Assembly: GCF_003285005.1 (NCBI RefSeq)
Contig: NZ_QMFA01000012.1
Span: 1-64,000 of the forward strand
Source of the DNA: Paenibacillus sp. YN15
GTDB lineage: Bacteria; Bacillota; Bacilli; Paenibacillales; NBRC-103111
Length of the DNA: 64,000 nucleotides
Reading direction: 5' to 3'
A model generated the notes under the pieces. The model was not told where the DNA came from. It saw only the letters and a list, made by a program, of their open reading frames with translations, and did not search any database. Positions 15,487 to 23,873 of this stretch are shown here, in pieces. Numbering within the stretch: the first letter of the stretch is position 1; every line of letters begins with the position of its first letter. The translations under genes and the position numbers were made by a program.

Positions 15487-15511
15487 GCTTTTGGATCAGA
15501 TGATTACGGGT

Positions 15512-15778
15512 TTATTGCAGCAAAAGCGGGTCCGCATGCACCTCAAAGCCGTTTTGCTCCAGCAGATAACCCAAATACCGGTTTTCCTTCTTGAAGCTCC
15601 AGTCCGCCGTAAACAGCACCTTATCGGCAAATGTATATCTGGCGACCAGCACTCCGCCTACATACAGCTCCAAATTGCCCGGATTGTGGCTCAGGGTGTA
15701 TTCCCCCTGAATATAATCCGTATTCGGCTCCCGCTTCTCCAGTGCAGTTAGCAGAATGCTTCTGACCTCGTTTTTCAT
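15512..15778 (-). CDS. Small conserved-looking hypothetical protein
   Basis: 88 residues, not recognised. Polar with alternating beta-like stretches (LELYVGGVLVARYTF, KVLFTADWSF) and no signal or membrane segment. Coding status rests on GGAGG 11 bases before the ATG, its own terminator and normal codon use. A GTG three codons upstream is too close to the ribosome binding site. No function proposed. Confidence 0.65.
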   Translation of the reverse strand: MKNEVRSILLTALEKREPNTDYIQGEYTLSHNPGNLELYVGGVLVARYTFADKVLFTADWSFKKENRYLGYLLEQNGFEVHADPLLLQ

Positions 15779-15871
15779 GGGAATCACATCCTCCGCGAGA
15801 TAATCCGGTTCACAAAACCGTTTATCAGAATTGTTCGACAGCGGAGGAGCAATCCCTTTGCATAATCATGT

Positions 15872-17245
15872 CTATTCCTTGACGGAAGCGGCTTGTGCCG
15901 CCAGCTCCTCTCCCAGCCAAGCGCCTTGGGCAATCAAGGTGCGCTGGAGTGAAGGCACCTCCACCTGGCGGGAGGTGATGCCTCCTGCCTGCACCGCCAT
16001 CGCAGCGGCGGTTCCCGACGCCTGGCCCATTGCGAAGCAGTTGGGCATTACCCGCAGCGAACCCTGGACTGCCCGGTCCGAGGAGGCGGCCCGGCCCGGC
16101 ACCCACAGATTCTCCAGCCCCTTGGGCAGCAGGCAGCGGTAAGGCACTCCATGGGATTCTCCGGGGTTCAAGCGGTGAATCCGGGTTTGTCCCTTGCTGT
16201 TGGCCAAGTGAACGTCGATGAAATAGGAGTTGCGGGCAATATCGTCGGGGAAGCTGCGCAGCTGCATAAAGTCCTCTGTCAGAAGCACATAATCCCCCTC
16301 GATCCGGCGGGTTTCCCGGATGCCCAGCTGCTCGCCGGTAGCCACTACGTGGACATGTTCAAAACCAGGCACATACTTGCGCAGGAAATCCACCTGCACC
16401 TGCACCAGCTTCCGCCCTTCCATGGCGCCGCGGGTCAAATCCTCCGGTTTGGTCCCGTCCACACCGAACACATGCCCGAAGTTTACGCTGACCAGATCAT
16501 CCGCCAGCCAGGCAAAGCCGGACACCTTCTTGCGGCCCTCGGGAAGATCGCCGTTTTGCTGGGCTTTTTCCACTGCCAGAGGAATTTGCCCACCGTCTCC
16601 GCTCTCCTCCAGATATTGCAGAAACCGCTTATAGTCCGCACGGGCCAGCACATAACACATGGTGCCGGGCTGAAGTTCGCCCTCTTCCCCACCCTTCTGG
16701 AAAGGGGCGCCCGCCCGGGCGGCAAGATCGCCGTCCCCTGTGGCATCGATGAAATATTTGCTTTTGACCACGGAAAGCCCTGCCTTATTGGCCAGAATGA
16801 CTCCCTCCAGCCGGGTGCCGTCCTCTGCCATCAGCACATCCGCCACAAAGGTATGGAACAGCACCTGCACCCCCGCCTCTGTTACGGCATCGTCGTAAAC
16901 CAGCTTCAGCACCTCGGCATCAATGGGCACCCAGTCCAGCAGCTGGCCATAGCGCTCTTGGAAGGCAGCCGGACTGGCCGCTTTCATCTTCTCCAGCAGC
17001 TCAAGACCAATCCCGCGGATGACGGGCTTCTCCTTATCCGTATACGGGCAAAATGCCGGAACCAGCGCCAGCGTCCCCATTCCTCCAAGAAATCCCCGCT
17101 GCTCCAGAAGCAGCACCCGCGCGCCATTCCGCGCTGCCGCCAATGCCGCCGCCACTCCGGCAGGACCGCCTCCCGCCACCAGTACATCCGTTTCTGCCAC
17201 AACCGGCAGCTCCCTGGCCGGCAACCGATAACCTTCGCTCATCAT
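15872..17245 (-). CDS. FAD-dependent oxidoreductase (FAD_oxidored family)
   Basis: About 457 residues. N-terminal Rossmann FAD motif in VLVAGGGPAGVAAAL, then GFLGGMG, an FAD-contacting DATGDGDLAA, and C-terminal VPYRCLLPKGLENLWVPGR plus GQASGTAAAMA, all typical of the PF12831 family. Substrate unknown; members often sit beside sugar-degradation genes, and this one is divergent from a LacI regulator that may control it. Two adjacent ATGs (17245, 17242) follow AGGGGG; either could be used. Confidence 0.85.
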   Translation of the reverse strand: MMSEGYRLPARELPVVAETDVLVAGGGPAGVAAALAAARNGARVLLLEQRGFLGGMGTLALVPAFCPYTDKEKPVIRGIGLELLEKMKAASPAAFQERYGQLLDWVPIDAEVLKLVYDDAVTEAGVQVLFHTFVADVLMAEDGTRLEGVILANKAGLSVVKSKYFIDATGDGDLAARAGAPFQKGGEEGELQPGTMCYVLARADYKRFLQYLEESGDGGQIPLAVEKAQQNGDLPEGRKKVSGFAWLADDLVSVNFGHVFGVDGTKPEDLTRGAMEGRKLVQVQVDFLRKYVPGFEHVHVVATGEQLGIRETRRIEGDYVLLTEDFMQLRSFPDDIARNSYFIDVHLANSKGQTRIHRLNPGESHGVPYRCLLPKGLENLWVPGRAASSDRAVQGSLRVMPNCFAMGQASGTAAAMAVQAGGITSRQVEVPSLQRTLIAQGAWLGEELAAQAASVKE

Positions 17246-17363
17246 CCTTACCCCCTGCATAGTTGATTGAGGCGAACCGGGTACACCTCTGTTTGTCTTC
17301 AGTGTATAATAAAGAGTAGCTTCCGTTTAGTTATCATTTGGTTTACATATAGGAGGGTCCATC

Positions 17364-18419
17364 ATGCCCCGCAAAAAAACAACCATGGAAGACCTGGCCC
17401 GCGAGCTGGGGGTAAGCCGTCTGACTGTTTCCAAGGCGCTGCGCGGCTTGCCGGGCATGTCGCTGGAAACCCGCCGGGACATTCTCCGGCTGGCCGAGGC
17501 CAAAGGCTACCTGACCCGGGAGCAGAAGGAAAGCGCCCTTTTTGAGCATACCTCCCTGCAGAGTCTCCAGCCAAGGCGGTTCTATATGGTGCTGCAAGAG
17601 CATAACGCTTCCCCTTCACACGTCCACCTGGAGCTGCTGAAGGGGCTGAACCAGCGCTTTCACGGCACTCATTCCTCTGTGGCGCCGCTGTTTGCTCCTG
17701 CCGCCGCCTCTCAGAGCGACGCCGCCTGGCGGGAGTGGTCGGACGGCTGCGGACTTGCTTTTGCCGACGGGATTTTCATTCCTCCCATGACTCCGCCGGA
17801 GCTGGAAAAACGTCTGCTTGACCTGCCGCTTCCCCGGATTTTGCTGAACTTCCCGCCCACCGGGGCCATGGCGGACAGTGTCGTCTGGGATGTGTACGAG
17901 TCGGTCAGGCAAGCGGTCCAGCTCCTGGCGGAGCATGGCCACCGGCGGATTCTGTATATCGGCGACACCCGCTCCTCCCGGGGCTACCGGCTCCGCTGGT
18001 CAGCCTTTGCCGAAGCCATGGCCGAACATGGGCTGGAAGCGGACCCGGCCCGGCACCTGACGGCGCCCCAGGAGGCTGACAGGATTGCCTGGCGGGAGGA
18101 ATTTATCCGGCTGATGACTGCGGAAAAACCCACTGCCTTGCTCAACACCGTGGAGGGATATCTGCCATGGATCTACTATTTATGCAGCCAGTCGGGCCTG
18201 TCGATTCCTGCAGACTGTTCCCTGGTCAGCCTGGATGTATCGGCGGAGCCGCCTGCGCCGGGCCTCTGCTACTTCTATTTGCCTGTGCGGGAAACCGGAG
18301 CCCGGGCCGCCGACCGGATGATCTGGCGCATCGCCAATCCGGGTGAGCCGTTGGAGCATCTGCGGCTCCAGGGGCGGCTGGTCCGGGGGGACAGCCTGCG
18401 TGAAGCGCCCCGGGAGTAA
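17364..18419 (+). CDS. LacI-family transcriptional regulator
   Basis: 351 residues. The N-terminal LacI helix-turn-helix (MEDLARELGVSRLTVSKALR) is followed by a periplasmic-binding-protein-like sensor domain (about 65-345; GHRRILYIGD, YRLRWSAF). The sensor diverges from common sugar regulators, so the effector cannot be predicted. Transcribed away from the FAD oxidoreductase and towards the lyase operon; AGGAGGG is 9 bases before the ATG. Probably regulates the divergent oxidoreductase or the neighbouring polysaccharide locus. Confidence 0.92.
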   Translation: MPRKKTTMEDLARELGVSRLTVSKALRGLPGMSLETRRDILRLAEAKGYLTREQKESALFEHTSLQSLQPRRFYMVLQEHNASPSHVHLELLKGLNQRFHGTHSSVAPLFAPAAASQSDAAWREWSDGCGLAFADGIFIPPMTPPELEKRLLDLPLPRILLNFPPTGAMADSVVWDVYESVRQAVQLLAEHGHRRILYIGDTRSSRGYRLRWSAFAEAMAEHGLEADPARHLTAPQEADRIAWREEFIRLMTAEKPTALLNTVEGYLPWIYYLCSQSGLSIPADCSLVSLDVSAEPPAPGLCYFYLPVRETGARAADRMIWRIANPGEPLEHLRLQGRLVRGDSLREAPRE

Positions 18420-18481
18420 GCAAGCACCGCTCCAGCGCTCCCCACTCTTGGAACAATCCGATGTGCGGATGTGCAATTTCT

Positions 18482-20359
18482 CTATACTGTCTCTACTTCA
18501 AAAATAATTTCTGCCGTAAACTCACACTGCGGATTTTTCACCTTCAAATCCAGCAGGTAAAGCTCCGCCAGTGTTGTTCTTGGACCCACAAAAATATCCT
18601 TTTCAACGGAAAATTCCAGTACATTCGGGTCGTAGACAACGAAAATGCGGCCCCTCTCGCCTTGAATCTCCACTCTGCCGGGGGATAGCGGCTTGGGCTC
18701 CCGGAAGGTGACGAAGCGTTCTGTCACAGACGAAGGCGCATGTTTAAATGTATAGCTATCCTTCACCGTCAGCTTGGGCGCTGCCGTTTTTTCAAATACG
18801 AAGGACCTTAGCAGGGATACCAGGCTGTTATCGTTATATGCCCTGGAAATCTCCAGTACAAATACATCTGTGCTCCCGGTACCGGACTGCTCCAGCACAC
18901 GGGCGGACTGCTCCCGGCCCTCCGCTTGATAACCTCCGTTAATGACAGGAACGGAATGCCCCCGGGAGCTGTTGCACAAGATCGTATACCGCTCCGGCCC
19001 GAAATACTGCTTCGTATATTCACCCGCCCCTGTATCGGTCAGCAGCAATTCCCCATTGACATCCAGAATGAAATTTCCCACATCGTTATGATTATGCGGC
19101 TCATCATTGTGTCCGCCCTTGGCCGCCAGGGAAACGGCATTCATCCCTGTGCGAAGCCTGGAAACCAGCCACTGCGCATCCTTCAGGTAATAGGTTCCGC
19201 CTGCCAAACCTCCGCCTCCCATCCCCGGACTGCTCCAGATCAGATTGCGGATGGCTTCCGCCCAGTTGTGGCAATTGTTATCCATAAACCGGGCCCTGTA
19301 TTGTAGATCCGGAATCTCCACCTCCCCAAAGCAGTTCTTCAAATACCAAGTCAACCCGGGCTGGAACTTGAAGGTCAGATTGGCGTCCGAAAAGCTGACC
19401 ACATTATTATCGCTCAGATAGCATTTTTGCTGGAAAAGCGCAATCTGCCGAATCTTTTCTCCCTGCATGAGATCAATTTGCCCTGCAGTCCTTTGTCTCA
19501 GCAGTTCTGCAAAATAGGTATATAAACCAAAGCCGTACTTCCAGTAGCCCAGTCCTTCGGTACAGGCCCCATCCTCCGCATAGCCGCTGAGGAAGGTTTC
19601 CATTGTGCCCAGCAGCCGCAGCAAAACCGGGGCCAGCGCATCATTGTCCTTAATCAAATAAAGCGCCGCTGCGCCTACTGATCCTGCGCACACTGCCGCC
19701 CAATTGTTCGTCGCCGTCTCCCACCAGAACATGGAGTTGAGCTCACAGTAGGGCTGGAGAATCCTCTCCTTCACCAGCTCATGTACCCGGTGTACCACAA
19801 TAGGGGCCAAACGCTCCTCCAGCATCGAGCATATTTCCATCAGCGCAAATCCGGTTTCGGAAGCAAAAAGGTCTACCTGCCGTTGATGCTCCCGAATCCT
19901 TCCAATGTTTTTCTTGCCGCCGGCATAGGGGCCCGTCTTTTCATAGACCGTCAGGCTCTCCCCGCCCAAATGCGCAGGCAGGCACCAGGTATATTCATCA
20001 CAAATGGCCCAAATGGCATCCTCCAGCGCATGGATGTATGGGTCTTCTCCGCAGGCTGCCGATAAAACAGCAAAGGTTTTCAGCCTTCCCCTATGCTCGA
20101 AGTATTCACGTTCATATTCCTTTCTGGAACCGGTAAGATCGTATATTTTATAATCTGAAAAACGGAGGGATCGGATGGGCTGTTCCAGATAACGCCTTCC
20201 CGCTTCCAGTATGAGATGCCATTCCTCCTTATAAAATGGATTTTCCCCTTGAATTTCCTTCCACTTTTCCGAATTGCGCCCCTCCGCAAACAACACGGGT
20301 CTGCCTTGATTCACCTCGTCGCCATACAACAAGGCCGCTTTGATTTTCTGTAAATTCAT
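18482..20359 (-). CDS. Heparinase II/III-family polysaccharide lyase
   Basis: 625 residues without a signal peptide, so probably cytoplasmic, acting on imported oligosaccharides. An (alpha/alpha) toroid (about 60-370; Trp/His-rich, TNNWAAVCAGS, GYWKYGFG) precedes the beta-sandwich heparinase II/III domain (GGHNDEPHNHNDVGNFIL, then LLLTDTGAGEY). It would cleave uronic-acid linkages by beta-elimination; sugar specificity cannot be read from sequence. It is the last gene of locus 1, 21 bases after the PL8 gene, suggesting that PL8 cuts outside and this enzyme finishes inside. Confidence 0.85.
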   Translation of the reverse strand: MNLQKIKAALLYGDEVNQGRPVLFAEGRNSEKWKEIQGENPFYKEEWHLILEAGRRYLEQPIRSLRFSDYKIYDLTGSRKEYEREYFEHRGRLKTFAVLSAACGEDPYIHALEDAIWAICDEYTWCLPAHLGGESLTVYEKTGPYAGGKKNIGRIREHQRQVDLFASETGFALMEICSMLEERLAPIVVHRVHELVKERILQPYCELNSMFWWETATNNWAAVCAGSVGAAALYLIKDNDALAPVLLRLLGTMETFLSGYAEDGACTEGLGYWKYGFGLYTYFAELLRQRTAGQIDLMQGEKIRQIALFQQKCYLSDNNVVSFSDANLTFKFQPGLTWYLKNCFGEVEIPDLQYRARFMDNNCHNWAEAIRNLIWSSPGMGGGGLAGGTYYLKDAQWLVSRLRTGMNAVSLAAKGGHNDEPHNHNDVGNFILDVNGELLLTDTGAGEYTKQYFGPERYTILCNSSRGHSVPVINGGYQAEGREQSARVLEQSGTGSTDVFVLEISRAYNDNSLVSLLRSFVFEKTAAPKLTVKDSYTFKHAPSSVTERFVTFREPKPLSPGRVEIQGERGRIFVVYDPNVLEFSVEKDIFVGPRTTLAELYLLDLKVKNPQCEFTAEIIFEVETV

Positions 20360-20380
20360 AATTAATCCTCCACAAATCTA

Positions 20381-23300
20381 TCAAGGATATTGAATGACCA
20401 GCTTCGGTTCAAAGCCTGTTTTTTCTCTTGAAGCAAAGCTTATGGAGCTTTGGGAGGAGCCTGTGCCTTCATTTACAAGCAGAAAGGAAACCTTCTTGTC
20501 ATTCAGATGACTTCTTATATAATTGGTTACATCATACGAGATCCACTTTCCATTGTCCGTGGCATTTATGCTTTTGCCGGTAATATAGGCCGTTCCCGCG
20601 GGGGCATTGTTCCAGGTTATCCCTGTCTCGGACCAGGTTGTATCCGACACGCCGTAAAGCTTGATGGTCCTTGCAGCATCAGTCCCTATACTGGACACAT
20701 ACAGCCTTAATTCCGCTTTTGAACTTGTCGAAAATCCATAGGCGCTGAAATCGAATTTCACATACGACTTCCGGTTATATCCGCTATTGCTGGACGTATC
20801 CTTTTTAACCGGCAAATTATCGATTGTGCCATAGTTTGTATTGGCGTATGTCCCATCGGTTATATTGGCGTCTGCGCCCGGAAGAAAGCTCTTCCCGCCT
20901 TGGATTTCCAGCTTGGGTTCAAAGCCTGCCCGTTCCCGCGAGGCAAACAGTACCGTGTTTTGGGTGGAGGCTGTACCTTCGTTCACAAGCAGAAAGGATA
21001 CGTTTTTATCGGTCAAATTACTTTTCACATAAGAAGACACATCAAACGAAATCCATTTTCCCTTGTCCGTATTGCTGATGCTCTGGCTTGTAATATAGGT
21101 TGCTCCTGCCGGAGCATTATTCCAGTTTATTCCCGTCTCTGACCAGGCTTCATTGGAAACTCCGTACAGCTTTATTATTCTGGTGGAGTCCGTGCCTATA
21201 TTGCTTACATACAGCTTTAATTTTGCCTCCGGCTCCGAATAGTCAAATCCGCTAAAATCAAAATGCACGTACGCCTTACGGTTAAAGCCGGTATCAGCGG
21301 CGATATCCTTTTTTACCATAAGATTAGTATCCGCACCATAATTTGTGGCGGCATTTGCCCCATCGTTCACATAAGCATCCTTATTGGAGGTAAAGGTCTT
21401 CGCGCTCAGCTTAAATTTTGCACGGAACGTAGCCCCCTTCATATTAACTGCATTGATGCTCAGCTTGATGGTAGGCTCCAATTGCAAAACCGTTACATTG
21501 GAATCCTTGGATATCACATCGGCGCCTTTTCTGTTTATTTCCAGCACAATGGGCGAGCCGCCTACCTGGGTGGGATCAGACACAGCGAGCTCATAATCGG
21601 CATCCGTCTCTTTAGTGATCACGGAGGCTTTTCTCGTGCTGGTAATATCGCCTGCCGTTTTGGTGCTGTCATTCCAGAAGTTAACCGCCGTCAGCCCCAA
21701 GGTTGTCTCCTGCACCGCCTGTGCATCCGGTGAATTTTCGATAATTTTTATATTCGGATTGGCCGCATAAGCAGCCACCTGAGAGGTTGTTTTATTCGGC
21801 AGCAGCACGTAGGAATAGCCTTGATCCACCGGATTATTGCCGTGATTGAACCACATGGTCAAGTAATTCCTGGTCTGGGTTGCCGTGCGGGCGTCATCAA
21901 TAACTCCGTTTTTATTAATGTCAAACCATGTTCCCGTCCGGGTTTCACGTTTTACCTGTACCGTAGAGCCCCCCGGGAAATAATAGCCGATATCGGATTT
22001 TGCCGTATTTCCGGCCAAGTGCGCCCAATTGGTGCCTGTAAGTGTTGCGCTTTGTCCGAGAGAAGGGATTTTCAGGCTGCCGTTTACGGTAAACCCATTG
22101 GCGCCGGAGCTATTCAACGCCCGATTCTCCACAATGGTCTCAATGGGCGAATTATCGGTGCTGTTTATGCCTGCTCCCAACAAAACAATCTCATCATCAA
22201 ACATGAAATATGACTTTTTGGCATCCAGTGTTTTCGGCACATCATGGAGCTGCATGCCGGTTACCCCATAAAGCCCGGCAATATCCGCCCCTCCAACCCA
22301 GCTTCTTCCTCCCAGTATGCCTGACTTATAACCCTTTTTGCCTGTGGTATCACCGGGATCAATATCCGGTCTTGCGGACTTGTCCACGGTGGTTCCCGGA
22401 ATCCGGTACGGATCAATGGTAGCCCAGTAATTGCCGTTATATTGCCCTTGGTCGCCGTTATAGAGATAGGTTGCGCCGTAATTGGTAAACCACCCGTGAA
22501 GATTCTCCTTGCTAAACGATTCATAGTTGTATATCCGGCTTGAAAACATGCTTAGCCCAAATGTATAATCCGGACGTCCATGCACCACACGGTCCATGTT
22601 CGGATACCTTTTGTGGGCCACAAAAGGGGCTGCTGCCGGAATCGCAGGATCATTCATAATCTGCTTTGCAATCTGCATTTCATACAGAGGCATATTCGGG
22701 AGAATGGGCTGAAAGGTATTATTGGTGATCCATCTTTTGAGCAAACGTTTGAAATATAGCCTGTCGCCGGAATCCGGCGCACTTTGCGAGGCGAATACCA
22801 CCGCCCTCACTCCATCCATGCCATAGGAAAAATCATTTTGGGGAGAATAGGAGATGAATCTGCCGCGCACCATCGACATGAAACCGCCTTCATACATCAC
22901 CGGCTCATAGACAGTATATATCCAATTATAAATATTGCTGACATTCGGATTGACCACCTGGTATCCGGTTCCGACTAAGCTGTCGACTATTTTAAGCAGT
23001 CCATACGCATAACCCGATCCGTATCCCCCGTTATACGCATGATGCTCATGCTGGATGAAAGACCCGTCCGGATAGACTCCTTCTCCGCTTGTAACCTCCA
23101 AATAAAGCGGGTCCATGGCATCCCTTCCTGCTGTCACCAACGCGGCCCGTTTGCTGACCGCACCTGCTTTCACAAACTCTTCGGCGAAGGAGAGCCGGTT
23201 GGCCCCCGTAAAAACACCTGAATACCCGCCGATGCTGGGCGTATAACGCAGAACCGCATCTACATATTTGTTCACCTGTGCGGCAGTGAGATGATCATAC

Positions 23301-23812
23301 ATTAAAATGGTACAGTTCATTAATTTTATCGCACCGCCGATTTGGTAATCCCACCAGTTGGGACTTGGAGCTTTTGGCGCGGTTGTACTGTACCTGTTTT
23401 GGTTCATCCACTCAAGGGCATTGACAATATCCGTTTTCAAGCTGGCATTATGGTACAGGCTTGAGCCTACTGTATTGTATGCGGTTGCCATAAATTCCAG
23501 CGATTTATAGGATTCATTAATATAATAGGAATATTGATTATCAGGCATATAATCCCATAGATACGTTCTTGTGGGAGACTTTTCCATCGTATTCCAACGT
23601 TCCTGTGCCGTCTGTGTCAGAGCCGCAATCTTGCTGGCGGTATTCGGATCATTGGGATCATAGGGTGAACCTCCGGTGAGATAGTTGAAGTGCTTCATCC
23701 TGATGGCGTCAAAATCATCCGCCGCCTTCACGGTCTGAATGGAAGGCGGAAAAAATAAAATCCCCGCTGCTAAAAAGAAAACAATACAACAGCTTACTAA
23801 TTTTTTCATCAT
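20381..23812 (-). CDS. Secreted PL8-family polysaccharide lyase with two DNRLRE domains
   Basis: 1143 residues with a signal peptide (MMKK, hydrophobic run, VKAADD). The PL8 alpha/alpha domain contains NWWDYQIGGA at 152 and catalytic residues N205 (TGANRLS), H255 and Y264 (FIQHEHHAYNGGYG); N-to-H spacing of 50 and H-to-Y of 9 match hyaluronate/chondroitin/xanthan lyases. A beta-sandwich follows to about 810. Two tandem ~155-residue DNRLRE-type (CBM96-like) domains end the protein and are highly alike in protein and DNA (about 20384-20870 and 20900-21370), a recent duplication. The substrate may be hyaluronan, chondroitin or xanthan; sequence alone does not decide. Confidence 0.92.
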   Translation of the reverse strand: MMKKLVSCCIVFFLAAGILFFPPSIQTVKAADDFDAIRMKHFNYLTGGSPYDPNDPNTASKIAALTQTAQERWNTMEKSPTRTYLWDYMPDNQYSYYINESYKSLEFMATAYNTVGSSLYHNASLKTDIVNALEWMNQNRYSTTAPKAPSPNWWDYQIGGAIKLMNCTILMYDHLTAAQVNKYVDAVLRYTPSIGGYSGVFTGANRLSFAEEFVKAGAVSKRAALVTAGRDAMDPLYLEVTSGEGVYPDGSFIQHEHHAYNGGYGSGYAYGLLKIVDSLVGTGYQVVNPNVSNIYNWIYTVYEPVMYEGGFMSMVRGRFISYSPQNDFSYGMDGVRAVVFASQSAPDSGDRLYFKRLLKRWITNNTFQPILPNMPLYEMQIAKQIMNDPAIPAAAPFVAHKRYPNMDRVVHGRPDYTFGLSMFSSRIYNYESFSKENLHGWFTNYGATYLYNGDQGQYNGNYWATIDPYRIPGTTVDKSARPDIDPGDTTGKKGYKSGILGGRSWVGGADIAGLYGVTGMQLHDVPKTLDAKKSYFMFDDEIVLLGAGINSTDNSPIETIVENRALNSSGANGFTVNGSLKIPSLGQSATLTGTNWAHLAGNTAKSDIGYYFPGGSTVQVKRETRTGTWFDINKNGVIDDARTATQTRNYLTMWFNHGNNPVDQGYSYVLLPNKTTSQVAAYAANPNIKIIENSPDAQAVQETTLGLTAVNFWNDSTKTAGDITSTRKASVITKETDADYELAVSDPTQVGGSPIVLEINRKGADVISKDSNVTVLQLEPTIKLSINAVNMKGATFRAKFKLSAKTFTSNKDAYVNDGANAATNYGADTNLMVKKDIAADTGFNRKAYVHFDFSGFDYSEPEAKLKLYVSNIGTDSTRIIKLYGVSNEAWSETGINWNNAPAGATYITSQSISNTDKGKWISFDVSSYVKSNLTDKNVSFLLVNEGTASTQNTVLFASRERAGFEPKLEIQGGKSFLPGADANITDGTYANTNYGTIDNLPVKKDTSSNSGYNRKSYVKFDFSAYGFSTSSKAELRLYVSSIGTDAARTIKLYGVSDTTWSETGITWNNAPAGTAYITGKSINATDNGKWISYDVTNYIRSHLNDKKVSFLLVNEGTGSSQSSISFASREKTGFEPKLVIQYP

Positions 23813-23873
23813 CCGACGCTCCTCGTAACATTTTTTCTTTCATTCCATACTTGTCCCGATCCATATTATGCAG

